From Bacteroidota bacterium (lineage in GTDB: Bacteria; Bacteroidota; Bacteroidia; Cytophagales; Cyclobacteriaceae): a DNA stretch of 19,997 nt. The DNA is taken from NCBI GenBank assembly GCA_023412765.1, contig JAEZBX010000297.1, forward strand, positions 1-19,997, written 5' to 3'. This document shows, piece after piece, positions 1-8,030 of the stretch (the first letter of the stretch is position 1; each line of letters opens with the position of its first letter). The position numbers were made by a program, and so were the translations under genes. The notes below the pieces were generated by a model that saw only the letters and a list, made by a program, of their open reading frames with translations, did no database searches and was not told where the DNA came from.

Positions 1-110
1 CAATATTTGACGAGCCGGATACGTACATGGTTGTATTAAAAATTGGGCTCAACGGAAAAAAGTTTGAACCATATTTAGCAGAACGAGAGTTGAATTCAAC
101 GCATATATGA
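1..110 (+). CDS. C-terminal end of a probable sensor histidine kinase (partial)
   Basis: A frame is open from the left edge (first full codon at base 3) to the TGA at 108-110. It encodes the last 35 residues of a protein. The stretch TYMVVLKIGLN resembles the final beta strand of a HATPase_c domain, where histidine kinases usually end in a pattern such as 'V-x-L-x-I-P-L'. The stop overlaps the ATG of the LytTR regulator (ATGA at 107-110), and such regulators commonly follow a LytS/His_kinase-type sensor in Bacteroidota. The sequence shows only the frame and the overlap. The kinase identity is inferred mainly from context, because no catalytic box lies inside the window. Confidence 0.55.
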   Translation, partial: IFDEPDTYMVVLKIGLNGKKFEPYLAERELNSTHI

Positions 111-832
111 ACTGTATTATTGTTGACGACGAGCCCCTAGCCAGGCAGTTGCTCGAGTCGTATGTACGACAAATTGATGAACTGACTTTGTTGAAGAGTT
201 GCAACAACGGCATCGAAGCGCATGCCTTACTACAGCTGGGCAATATCGATTTAGTCTTACTGGATATTGATATACCACATACATCGGGAATCGAGCTTCT
301 TAAGTCATTACAGGTTTCCCCACCTGTGATTTTTACAACCGCCTATCGGGAATATGCGCTCGATGCTTACGACCTTGACGTTGTTGATTACCTACTCAAG
401 CCTATCAACTTTAATCGCTTTCTCCACGCGATAGCTAAAATCAAACAATTAAAACAGTATGAACCTGAAAAAGTAGCGACTGAACACACCAGGTACGAAG
501 ACTCGTTTATCTTCTTGAAAGAGAACAGAGAAATGAAAAAGATATTTCTTAAGGACATCCTTTTTATTGAAAGTCTCCGGGACTATGTGCGAGTGAAAAC
601 CATCACACAGGAAGTCATATCTTACCAGAAGATCAGTTACCTTGAACAGCGACTGCCACAGCAAAAGTTTATCAGAGTGCATCGCTCATTCATTGTTCCT
701 GTTGAAAGGGTTTCCGCTTTTACCCAGTCAAGCGTCAAAGTCGATTCGACAAATATTCCCATTGGCAGAAATTACAAGAATGCTACGTTATCGCTGCTCA
801 AGAAACGAAGTATGTTGCATCAATTGGATTAG
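107..832 (+). CDS. LytTR-family DNA-binding response regulator (LytR/AlgR type)
   Basis: This is a 241-aa two-domain transcription factor. Residues 1-115 form a CheY-like receiver: acidic pair D7/D8, phospho-acceptor D53 in LLDIDIP, T77/T78, and K98-P99 in LLKPI. Residues about 133-235 form a LytTR domain, with FLKENREMKKIFLKDILFIE, the YVRV segment near 160 and the FIRVHRSFIVP signature near 188-198. LytTR domains bind direct repeats through a beta fold. Its length is typical for the family. The ATG sits inside the stop of the upstream frame, so it is probably translated together with its sensor kinase. The D-I-D-I-P following the phospho-site replaces the more usual D-I-x-M-P, a minor variation. 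Targets cannot be seen from the sequence. Confidence 0.95.
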   Translation: MNCIIVDDEPLARQLLESYVRQIDELTLLKSCNNGIEAHALLQLGNIDLVLLDIDIPHTSGIELLKSLQVSPPVIFTTAYREYALDAYDLDVVDYLLKPINFNRFLHAIAKIKQLKQYEPEKVATEHTRYEDSFIFLKENREMKKIFLKDILFIESLRDYVRVKTITQEVISYQKISYLEQRLPQQKFIRVHRSFIVPVERVSAFTQSSVKVDSTNIPIGRNYKNATLSLLKKRSMLHQLD

Positions 833-1367
833 TCCTTACCCTCGGACTTGGCGCAGAAGCAAATTGGTTCTCTGAAACTTCATAAACTGTATAGACACTC
901 CGTTGTCATTTGGTGTATTCTTCTGCGGAGTTCATTAAGAATAACAAGGTACACTGCAAACGGGGACAGGGGTTGGAAAAATGAACGTATGCCAAACCCG
1001 CAGGTTCCCTATGGCAACGTATGATGCACTGAACTTTTATATTGAAAAAAACTTTCAGGACTTCGCGCCAGAATCCCGAAGGGCATTCAATGTGAATAGC
1101 CCCGGGTGACGCTGGGGTGGAACCCCAAAGCGGAACCCGGGGTTAACGCACAAACGCGGCCAATCCCCGGATGGGGTTGACGGCTCAAATCGTCATCAAT
1201 GTGCCAAAAAAATTGTCAAATATATCTCGGATAAATCCTCATTCGACCAATGCCACTGGTCTAAAAATATTGAAGATACTTTGTGATCTGTCGTGTGAAT
1301 TTGCTTTACGTCTAAAGGATTGTCCATAGAGTATTGGAATGCGTTCATTTATTTCATCAGACATTAA
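833..1367. other. Intergenic region (535 bp) with one dispersed hairpin repeat
   Basis: I see no convincing gene here; the open frames are short and lack family features. The only clear structure is the hairpin repeat at 1070-1179, described separately. A weak 5-bp inverted repeat (AGTCC at 831-835, GGACT at 844-848) lies over the stop codon of the LytTR gene, but no T run follows it, so I do not call it a terminator. The promoter of the oxidoreductase operon should lie in 1180-1367; I found no good match to the Bacteroidota TTG/TAnnTTTG promoter. Confidence 0.6.
1070..1179 (+). repeat. Dispersed structured repeat, copy 1 (CCCCGGGT hairpin family)
   Basis: This is the lone copy of the element that forms the array at the right end of the window. 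It starts with AGAATCCCGAAGGGC, then the words ATTCAATGTGAATAG. A long hairpin follows, with outer arms CCCCGGGT (1100-1107) and ACCCGGGG (1135-1142). The inner arm TGGGGT pairs with ACCCCA around a GGA loop. A second hairpin follows, CAATCCC (1161-1167) with GGGGTTG (1173-1179). Compared with the right-hand copies the bases differ but pairing is kept in the inner arm and in the second stem. Confidence 0.85.
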
Positions 1368-1373
1368 ATGTTT

Positions 1374-1841
1374 ATGGCTCAGTATAAAATTATCATCAAC
1401 AGTGAAAAAGTGACATTGGATGTGGATGGCACTATGCCACTTCTTTGGGCGATCAGAGATTTTATCGGACTTACAGGAACAAAATATGGTTGCGGCATTT
1501 CTCAATGCGGAGCCTGTTCAGTGCATATGGATGGGCGGGTGGTGCGCTCATGTTCTGTTCCTGTTTCCGCATGTTCAGGTAGAAAGATTACTACGATCGA
1601 AGGAAATAATTCATCAGCGATGCAAGCCTTGCGCCAGGCGTGGTTGGAAGAAGATGTTCCGCAGTGCGGTTACTGCCAGTCAGGCCAATTGATGACCGCG
1701 TCCGCATTCCTGGAAAAAAATACTCAACCTTCAGAAGAAGATATTGTCCAGGCGATGTCGGGAAACCTTTGTCGCTGTGGTACATATCAGCGAATAAAAA
1801 AAGCAGTTGCGCGCGCCTCACAAATTATGTCAAACAAATGA
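1374..1841 (+). CDS. iorA: [2Fe-2S] subunit of an isoquinoline 1-oxidoreductase-type molybdenum hydroxylase
   Basis: This small electron-transfer subunit of the xanthine oxidase family passes electrons from the molybdenum centre through two [2Fe-2S] clusters. Counting from the ATG at 1368, the N-terminal plant-ferredoxin domain holds C42, C47, C50 and C62 (GCGISQCGAC...SC). The C-terminal helical domain holds C100, C103, C135 and C137 (QCGYC and CRCG), so all eight ligands are present. I prefer the ATG at 1374 (MAQYKII, 155 aa) because family members begin just before the first beta strand; the ATG at 1368 adds only two residues. It has no signal peptide of its own and may be co-exported with its partner. 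Its stop overlaps the partner's start (ATGA). No FAD subunit is encoded nearby, as in two-subunit Ior enzymes. The specific substrate is unknown. Confidence 0.9.
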   Translation: MAQYKIIINSEKVTLDVDGTMPLLWAIRDFIGLTGTKYGCGISQCGACSVHMDGRVVRSCSVPVSACSGRKITTIEGNNSSAMQALRQAWLEEDVPQCGYCQSGQLMTASAFLEKNTQPSEEDIVQAMSGNLCRCGTYQRIKKAVARASQIMSNK

Positions 1842-4039
1842 ACAGAAGGGACTTTATCAAAACCACAGCATTGGCGTCAGGTGGCTTTATGCTGTCATTT
1901 CATGCGTCAGCGATTTCGTTTCAGCAGGGTGAAAAAGTTGAAACCATTGCCCAGGAACTTGGAGACTTTCTGAAAATTACTTCAGATGGTATGGTACATT
2001 TCCAGTTTCTGAAACATGAAATGGGACAAGGTGTTTCAACGGCGATGGCACAAATCATATCTGAAGAGTTGTGCGTCGACTGGGAAAAAGTTCGAATCGA
2101 TTTTCCCCTTGTAGATCTGAAGAAATATCAGAACGACAAAAACGGTGGATATGATACAGGAGGTAGTTGCACGATCATTTATCAATGGGACTTACTACGT
2201 AAAGCAGGTGCTACTGCCAGGCAATTACTTGTTTCCGCTGCTGCACAACAATGGAAAGTACCCGTAACCGATTGCTATGCGAAGGATCATAAAGTGTTTA
2301 ACCGGTCGTCTTCTCAGTCCTTCTCTTTCGGTGAACTCGCAACAGTAGCCTCAACGTTGACCTTACCCGAAACAGTAGCTTTAAAAGAATCCAAAGACTA
2401 TTCACTTATCGGAACTCGTAAACATGCGAAGCTGCTACCTGAAATGCTTTCGGGTTCATTGAAATATGGCCTTGACGTAAAGCTGGAGGGTATGTTATAT
2501 GCTGTGATTGAAAGGTGCCCAGTGTTTAAAGGAACCTTGGTCAGTTACGATGCTGCGGCTGCGCTAAAAGTGAAGGGCGTCAAAAAAATATTTACGACAC
2601 AACCGATCGCTGGCCTGCAAACAGATGCGCCTTACATGCCACATGACATACGGGTAGGTGTTGTGGTGGTGGCTGACTCCTTTTGGGCTGCTAACCAAGC
2701 ACGACAAAAGCTAAACATTGTATGGGACGACGGACCTAATGGTGGGCGAAGTAGCGACGATTTTGAAAGACTTGCTGAGAAGCGAGCAATGCTGCGAACA
2801 GATCCCACAGGCTTTGTCGGTGATGCCAACGCAGTATCAAATATGACGCATGTGCGGAAGACAGTGAGAGCGTCCTACATTTTCCCTCATCAACTTCATA
2901 GTTGCATGGAGCCCTTGAATTGCACAGCGCACGTAACTACAGATGCCTGTGAAATATGGATGGGCTCACAGGCGCCTAACCTAATCGTTAGCGAGATCAG
3001 TCGCGTCTTTGGCTTCGCCGAAGAAAAAATAAAAGTCCATCTGTTTCCTTCGGGTGGTGGATTTGGAAGACGTTATTATCCGGATATGGCAATTGAGGCT
3101 GCCTTTATTTCGCAACAGGCAGGAAATGTACCGGTGAAAATGATTTGGACCCGCGAAGACGATCATAAGTGCAATCTCGCTCACCTATTTCAATACATGG
3201 AATACCAGGCTGCACTTGACAATGACAATAACTTGTATGCCTGGTATGAGAAAGAAATTCGTACGTACACGTGGGCTGCAAAATATCAGGATCCGCAGTT
3301 ACCCGGGATGGGATATAATATTCCAAATATCAGGTACGACTTCGATGATCTTATTCCTGACGAATTAGTTCACTCTTCGGCCTGGCGCGGCGTGGTAGGA
3401 CATGGTCGCTTCTTCAGCGAATGCTTTTTGGATGAAGTTGCAGAGGCTATGGGTAAAGAACCTGTGGCACTTCGCCTTTCATTACTGGAAGGCAAACGCG
3501 AAGTTCACGCTGGACATGAATTCCCCATATCTACTTCACGCTTGCACGAGTTGATAAAACTTGTCACAGAGAAATCGGAATGGGAAAAGAAAAGACCTGC
3601 TGGTCATGGCGTTGGAATCGCCTGCTGCCCGTATGGTAATACTTATTGTGCACTAGTCGCGGAGGTCTCCGTGATCGACGGCAAATTGAAAATAATAAAG
3701 ATTACCATCGCGGTGGATTGTGGCAGGGTCGTCAATCCCTCTGGGGCCGAAAACCAAATTGTGGGCGGTATCGTGTGGGGACTTACTGCGTTATTGTACG
3801 GCGGTCTGCCAATACGCAACGGCCGGGCTATTCAAACCAACTTCCACCAAAACAAACTACTGCGCATGAATGAAACGCCACCAGTGGAAGTACATTTTAT
3901 GCCTTCGACCGACGACAAGCCATGGGGCATCGGTGAAGTGTCAAGCCCGCTCGCTACACCCGCCGTATTGAATGCCATCTATGCCGCTAGCGGCAAACGC
4001 ATTCGGAAAGTTCCTCTCCAAGCAGATGCATTTATCTAA
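1838..4039 (+). CDS. iorB: Molybdopterin-binding subunit of an isoquinoline 1-oxidoreductase-type enzyme, Tat-exported
   Basis: This 733-aa protein is the large catalytic subunit of a xanthine oxidase-family molybdenum hydroxylase, which inserts water-derived oxygen into N-heterocycles or aldehydes. The frame is open much further upstream (from 1640), but the real start is clearly 1838. There the protein opens with MNRRDFIKTTALASGG, a twin-arginine signal (RRDFIK at residues 3-8), and the ATG overlaps the stop of the iron-sulfur subunit. Other landmarks are EMGQGVSTAMAQ (61-72), the molybdopterin glycine loop GGGFGRR (406-412), DCGRVVNPSGA (627-637), and GIGEVSSP with the presumed catalytic Glu at 700. 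The family form around this Glu is usually GxGExGxPP, so SSP is slightly divergent. Tat export means the cofactor is inserted before transport. No cytochrome acceptor or XdhC-type maturation gene is in the window. Confidence 0.92.
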   Translation: MNRRDFIKTTALASGGFMLSFHASAISFQQGEKVETIAQELGDFLKITSDGMVHFQFLKHEMGQGVSTAMAQIISEELCVDWEKVRIDFPLVDLKKYQNDKNGGYDTGGSCTIIYQWDLLRKAGATARQLLVSAAAQQWKVPVTDCYAKDHKVFNRSSSQSFSFGELATVASTLTLPETVALKESKDYSLIGTRKHAKLLPEMLSGSLKYGLDVKLEGMLYAVIERCPVFKGTLVSYDAAAALKVKGVKKIFTTQPIAGLQTDAPYMPHDIRVGVVVVADSFWAANQARQKLNIVWDDGPNGGRSSDDFERLAEKRAMLRTDPTGFVGDANAVSNMTHVRKTVRASYIFPHQLHSCMEPLNCTAHVTTDACEIWMGSQAPNLIVSEISRVFGFAEEKIKVHLFPSGGGFGRRYYPDMAIEAAFISQQAGNVPVKMIWTREDDHKCNLAHLFQYMEYQAALDNDNNLYAWYEKEIRTYTWAAKYQDPQLPGMGYNIPNIRYDFDDLIPDELVHSSAWRGVVGHGRFFSECFLDEVAEAMGKEPVALRLSLLEGKREVHAGHEFPISTSRLHELIKLVTEKSEWEKKRPAGHGVGIACCPYGNTYCALVAEVSVIDGKLKIIKITIAVDCGRVVNPSGAENQIVGGIVWGLTALLYGGLPIRNGRAIQTNFHQNKLLRMNETPPVEVHFMPSTDDKPWGIGEVSSPLATPAVLNAIYAASGKRIRKVPLQADAFI

Positions 4040-4144
4040 GAACGTAGCGAGCAACCGCCAATCTAAGCCGCAACATTTACAAGCAATGCCAACTCTAAAC
4101 TCTGGCAAAGTATCGAGAGATTTTCTGTTGCGCACGCACCTCAA

Positions 4145-4167
4145 ATTTCCATTTTCCAATCTCCAGC
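4145..4167 (-). repeat. TGGAAAT heptamer micro-array after the permease stop codon
   Basis: On the minus strand, directly after the TAG of the permease gene (4168-4170), the sequence repeats a TGGAAAT-like unit. The TGG of each unit lies at 4163-4165, 4156-4158 and 4149-4151, an exact period of 7, and a fourth degenerate unit follows. The same heptamer appears at the end of the response regulator gene near 18761-18788. Nothing here looks like an intrinsic terminator. Confidence 0.6.
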
Positions 4168-6900
4168 CTACTCACTCCTCAACACATCCACCGGATTTGC
4201 ATTCGCCGCCGACAAAGACTGGAACCCAACAGTAAAAGCCGCGATTGAAATTGCTGTGAGACCAGCGATGGCAAATACCCAAATTTCAATCGGTGTTCTG
4301 TATGCGAAGTTGCTAAGCCAGTAATCCGTGGCCACATAAGCAATGGGAATCGCGATCACTATACTCAACGCAACCCACTTCGTGAACTCTGAAGAGAAAA
4401 GAAATACGAGATGACGAATGCTGGCTCCGTGCAGTTTTCTAATACCCAACTCTTTTTTGCGTTGGTCGGCTGAAAATGCTGCAAGCCCGAACAAGCCCAG
4501 ACACGCAATGATAATCGCCAGAATAGTGAACAGATTGAGAATCACACTCATCTTTCTTTCCTGGTGGAAAGTGTCGTCAAATTCTTCATCCATGAAACTA
4601 TATTCGAACGTGATGGAGGGATCGATCCTTGCAAGTTCTCCCTTGACTTCGTTGATGATATTCTGCAAGTCCTCACTATTATGAACCGAAGCACGATTGA
4701 GTCGCATGGATACAAAAGAAGGGAAGCCTACGCTGTAACTCCAATGTTTCTCATTGTCATTGTGCATGATGAGCAACGGACCGATCTTGTGCTTTACTCC
4801 ATTGAAGTTGAAATCCTTTACTACTCCAATAATTTGAAATTTATCCTCTGAGCCGAACGACTGCACCACAAACTTTCCCAAAGGCGAGTTGTCGCCCCAG
4901 GTTTCTTTTGACCCATATCCAAGCACCTTTGCAGCCTCTTCATTGATAATAATATTGTATTTATCCGCGGCATTCGTCGGGTCAAAATTACGTCCAGCAA
5001 TAAAGTCTACTTGTAGCAGCGGTAACGAATTTTCGTCGCAGCGCATATAGTGAAGGTCAACAACTGGTTGATCGATACCGTCTGCGCGATAACGGTCGCT
5101 CATCCACACATGCGGTGGCAGGGTGCCCGATTTTGCTACCTCCGTAAACGCTGGGTTGGATTGTAATTTAGCTTTTAGCACATCAGCGACTTGTGCGATC
5201 TGATGCATGTTGTGAATATGAAGCACATGATCCTTACTGATTCCAACATCCACCCTGCTTGAATAATACAGTTGCTTTTGAACAAAGAATGTGCAAATGA
5301 TAAGCGCGATTGAAACAGTAAACTGGAATACCACCAGGCCATTTCGAATTCCAGCGCCCTTGAATCCGGCGCGTATTTTTCCTTTCAAAGTTTCTGCGGG
5401 TTTAAAGGCCGACAAATACAATGCAGGGTAGCTTCCGGCTGCGAGTCCCACAACAAGTATGAAACCTACGAGAGTACCAAAAAAGTAGGGTTCTGTTAGA
5501 TGCGTCAGGAGTGACAATCGTTTTTCAACTACAGTATTAAAGGAATCCAACGAAAGCTGTACAAGAAGCAGTGCCGCGACCGTTGCGACGGTCACATACA
5601 AAACAGATTCAACTATGAATTGTCGGACGAGTGTAGTCTTTTCCGAACCCAGCACCTTCCGCACGCCAACTTCTTTAGCACGATTGCTGGACCGGGCAGT
5701 TGAAAGGTTCATAAAATTAATGGACGAAAGTACGAGTACCAGCACGCCGACAGCTCCGAAGATCAGGACAAACTCCGGGTTTCCTGAAGGACCAAACCTG
5801 TTATAATCTGGTGACCTCGAAAGGTAGATATCTTTCAATGGTTGTAGATACAGTGTCCATGGTTGCCCTTTCGTAAATTGTTCAAATGACTGGTTAAAGA
5901 CTCCCTGAGTAGTTTGTGTTGCCCATTTGGGTGGAAGAGCCTGAAGCTTTTCCTTCAGCGCTGCAATGTTGGTGCCTTCTCTTACCAATCCATAGGTTCC
6001 GAAAGTTGTCCATATCCAGGTCGACTTACCTTCAACAAATTGCTTGATCGACGTAATTGATCCAAGCATATCGAATTGCAAGTGTGATTGGGTGGGAATG
6101 TCTTCAAGCACCCCGGTGACCACGTACGGGTCCGAAGCGCCGGTCGCATCTCGCACTTCAATCATTTTACCCATGGGTTCTTCGTCACCGAAATAGCGTT
6201 TGGCAGTAGATGCCGTGATCACCATACTATTTGGCTCTTTTAAAGCCGTGTTTGGATCACCTTTTAGAAACGGAAAAGAAAACACTTTAAAAAAGTTTTC
6301 TTCAGCTACATAGTATTCCGATTCTTTGAAGTTGGTTGCTTTGTCACCGATAGTGACACGCATCAACTGTTCGCCTATATACAAGATCCTGGTGACTTCC
6401 TCAAAGTCCGGAATGTCCGTTTTGATTGCCTCGGTAACACCCGGGCCCGTAGTCGACATCTTTTGAGCCCAATCGCCCCAGATCATAGGTTGGTTGATAC
6501 GATAGATACGGTCACCCTTGGCATGAAAAGTATCATAAGTACTCTCATCATAAACATACAACCCGATGGCTAAGCAAGTAGCGATTCCCAGCGTAAGGCC
6601 AAGTAGGTTAAGAATGGTGAATTGCGTCTGACGCCTCGCGCTACGCCAGGCGATCTTGATCATGTTGCCAAGAAACATAGTATGATTTTGTTTTTTTACC
6701 GGTGAGGAGAACCCGATGATAAGGTGAATCGCATCGACCCAATACATTGATTCAGCAATAAATTTTCCGCGTGCAGCAAGGCGATCATCGTACATTTCGT
6801 CCAAATCGCCCAGGAATTCTTCAATATAAGGTCGTCCGACCCATCGCTCAATCAACGTGTCGGCTATCCGGCGGAATCGCGACTTCCCCTTGCTTTTCAT
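4168..6900 (-). CDS. FtsX/MacB-type ABC transporter permease with N-terminal PadR-associated prefix domain
   Basis: This is a 910-aa inner-membrane permease. Residues about 1-60 form the prefix domain (RWVGRPYIEEFLGDLDEMY), characteristic of permeases encoded next to PadR regulators. Two FtsX halves follow. The first has a membrane segment at about 95-117, a periplasmic MacB-like domain at about 120-370, and segments near 376-398, 427-449 and 472-496. The second has a segment near 521-541, another periplasmic domain, and segments near 785-808, 839-859 and 872-893. After the second segment of each half come the coupling motifs EVGVRKVLGS (about 410-419) and ELGIRKLHGA (about 817-826). The protein ends in NPVDVLRSE, a typical tail. 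No ATPase gene is adjacent, so it must borrow one. Its ATG overlaps the stop of padR, so expression follows that regulator. The exported substrate is unknown. Confidence 0.93.
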   Translation of the reverse strand: MKSKGKSRFRRIADTLIERWVGRPYIEEFLGDLDEMYDDRLAARGKFIAESMYWVDAIHLIIGFSSPVKKQNHTMFLGNMIKIAWRSARRQTQFTILNLLGLTLGIATCLAIGLYVYDESTYDTFHAKGDRIYRINQPMIWGDWAQKMSTTGPGVTEAIKTDIPDFEEVTRILYIGEQLMRVTIGDKATNFKESEYYVAEENFFKVFSFPFLKGDPNTALKEPNSMVITASTAKRYFGDEEPMGKMIEVRDATGASDPYVVTGVLEDIPTQSHLQFDMLGSITSIKQFVEGKSTWIWTTFGTYGLVREGTNIAALKEKLQALPPKWATQTTQGVFNQSFEQFTKGQPWTLYLQPLKDIYLSRSPDYNRFGPSGNPEFVLIFGAVGVLVLVLSSINFMNLSTARSSNRAKEVGVRKVLGSEKTTLVRQFIVESVLYVTVATVAALLLVQLSLDSFNTVVEKRLSLLTHLTEPYFFGTLVGFILVVGLAAGSYPALYLSAFKPAETLKGKIRAGFKGAGIRNGLVVFQFTVSIALIICTFFVQKQLYYSSRVDVGISKDHVLHIHNMHQIAQVADVLKAKLQSNPAFTEVAKSGTLPPHVWMSDRYRADGIDQPVVDLHYMRCDENSLPLLQVDFIAGRNFDPTNAADKYNIIINEEAAKVLGYGSKETWGDNSPLGKFVVQSFGSEDKFQIIGVVKDFNFNGVKHKIGPLLIMHNDNEKHWSYSVGFPSFVSMRLNRASVHNSEDLQNIINEVKGELARIDPSITFEYSFMDEEFDDTFHQERKMSVILNLFTILAIIIACLGLFGLAAFSADQRKKELGIRKLHGASIRHLVFLFSSEFTKWVALSIVIAIPIAYVATDYWLSNFAYRTPIEIWVFAIAGLTAISIAAFTVGFQSLSAANANPVDVLRSE

Positions 6901-7223
6901 GACCCTGGATTAAGTTGAGGAATGAGTCCCCACATTTTTTGGCGCACTTCCTGCGAGGCTCGTAGTTGCCCCATTCCTTTCTTTGTAACCCTGAACAACC
7001 GCTTGCGTCGATCGCCGCGTTTTTCAGAGCTTCCACCAAGCTTTGATTCGAGCAGACCTTTGTCTTGTAAGCGATAAAGTGTGATATGTATTGCACCCAA
7101 CAAAATCGATCGACCTGTGTGACGTTCAACCTCTTTCTTGACCGAGATACCGTAAGCCTCGCCGTCGAGGATACATACTGCCAATAGGATAAGTTCTTCT
7201 AATTCGCCGATGACTCTGCTCAT
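6897..7223 (-). CDS. PadR-family transcriptional regulator
   Basis: This is a 108-aa winged-helix regulator. The frame is open to 7253, but the protein core starts with MSRVIGELEELILLAV, so I choose the ATG at 7223; the ten extra upstream residues do not match the family. The features are GELEELILLAV, then AYG at about 23-25, a recognition helix around LGAIHITLYRLQDKGLL, and the wing RGDRRKRLFRVTKKG. PadR proteins bind inverted repeats, usually as repressors that respond to small molecules. The stop codon overlaps the permease start (ATGA on the minus strand at 6897-6900), so this regulator and the permease are one operon and it probably controls itself and the transporter. The effector cannot be inferred. 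Confidence 0.93.
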   Translation of the reverse strand: MSRVIGELEELILLAVCILDGEAYGISVKKEVERHTGRSILLGAIHITLYRLQDKGLLESKLGGSSEKRGDRRKRLFRVTKKGMGQLRASQEVRQKMWGLIPQLNPGS

Positions 7224-7250
7224 GATGGGGATGTTTGCGCAGGTAATATA

Positions 7251-7258
7251 CAAAATTA
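7251..7258 (-). promoter_or_regulatory. Possible -7 element of the padR-permease promoter
   Basis: On the minus strand the octamer TAATTTTG fits the Bacteroidota -7 consensus TAnnTTTG, 27 bases upstream of the chosen padR start. No clear TTG element is seen at the expected distance (about 19 bases further upstream). The region is AT-rich, so a chance match is possible. Confidence 0.25.
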
Positions 7259-7452
7259 TAACTAATGTAACGCTGGAGGCGGATTGGAGGTTACACTATT
7301 TGAGGATTTCGTTTTTTTCGAGACTTAGTAATCTGATAGGCGTCAGCGCGATGGCGCAGGTCAAACTCAATCGATCTTATGATATTAATAACGGACTTGG
7401 AACTACCGAATCCTGAAGCCCAGGTCCTTTCCAGGCACTATCAAGAGGATTA

Positions 7453-7839
7453 CTAGGTACACCGTCTTGGTCGCCGAAGTCTTTTTACCTGAAGGCTACG
7501 GGCTCCAAAATTGATTAGCAAACCTTTTTCCAGCTTATATGCGACCAGGTAATTCAACCCTTGAGCGAGATGAGCATCTTCCAATTGTATCAAAGCCTTC
7601 AATTCGACAAGTACGAGGTCTTGTACCAGAAAATCTGCTCTTCGGCTACCAATATTTCTTTCTTCATAAAAGATAGGCATTTCAACTTCACGGGCAAATT
7701 GGATTCCTTGCTTTTCAAACTCTGCCGCCAGCGCGCGTTGATAAATCAATTCTTGAAAACCATTGCCCATTGTGCTGTGAACTTTCATGGCACATCCAAT
7801 AATCTTGTAGGTAAGTCCGTCGTCTATCTCTTCGCTCAT
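7453..7839 (-). CDS. GxxExxY protein (PD-(D/E)XK nuclease-like fold)
   Basis: A 128-aa protein of the GxxExxY family. The name-giving motif is visible as GFQELIY at about residues 27-33, followed by the nuclease-like core REVEMPIFYEERNIGSRRADF (about 50-70) and LVELKA (about 77-82). After these come QGLNYLVAYKLEKGLLINFG and KRL near the end. The D-F and V-E-L-K pattern matches the D...ExK of the PD-(D/E)XK superfamily, so a nucleic-acid-related role is plausible, but the biological function of the family is not established to my knowledge. Full length for the family. The start at 7839 is preceded, on the minus strand, by an array of AATCC units and an AATTCTGACA...GACAATG leader, much like the leader of the divergent gene at 8144. 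It stands alone, not in an operon. Confidence 0.93.
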   Translation of the reverse strand: MSEEIDDGLTYKIIGCAMKVHSTMGNGFQELIYQRALAAEFEKQGIQFAREVEMPIFYEERNIGSRRADFLVQDLVLVELKALIQLEDAHLAQGLNYLVAYKLEKGLLINFGARSLQVKRLRRPRRCT

Positions 7840-7890
7840 TGTCTAATGTCAGAATTTGGATTCGTCAGATTAATGGATTCTTAGGATTGT
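7837..7890 (-). repeat. AATCC micro-repeat leader of the GxxExxY gene
   Basis: Read on the minus strand, AATCC units (seen as GGATT on the plus strand) start at plus positions 7858, 7875 and 7884, with a variant AATCT at 7867. The spacings are 9, 8 and 9. The unit nearest the gene is followed by AATTCTGACATTAGACAATG, where the last ATG is the GxxExxY start codon. The plus-strand array at 8031-8146 has the same layout. Confidence 0.65.
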
Positions 7891-8030
7891 GATCCCTTTC
7901 TAATATGCTGCTACGGATGTTAAGATTTGCATATACGCGACTTTCGTCTTAACCCTGAAATCCTGATATGTCATTAATTTTACATTGTTAATAAACTTGA
8001 AATCTCCCGCCCAATCTTTCGACGCTTGTT

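Noticed and set aside
831..848. Terminator after the LytTR gene
   Set aside because: Only a 5-bp stem with an 8-base loop and no following T run.
1640..1837. N-terminal extension of the molybdopterin subunit frame
   Set aside because: It overlaps the iron-sulfur subunit gene in another frame; the Tat signal and the ATGA overlap place the start at 1838.
4087..4107. TGCCA/TGGCA inverted repeat between two convergent genes as a bidirectional terminator
   Set aside because: Stem of 5 bp with an 11-base loop and no T or A runs beside it; too weak to support.
7210..7416. 68-aa plus-strand open frame upstream of padR
   Set aside because: It overlaps the padR start and promoter region, with low-information sequence and no family match that I recognise.
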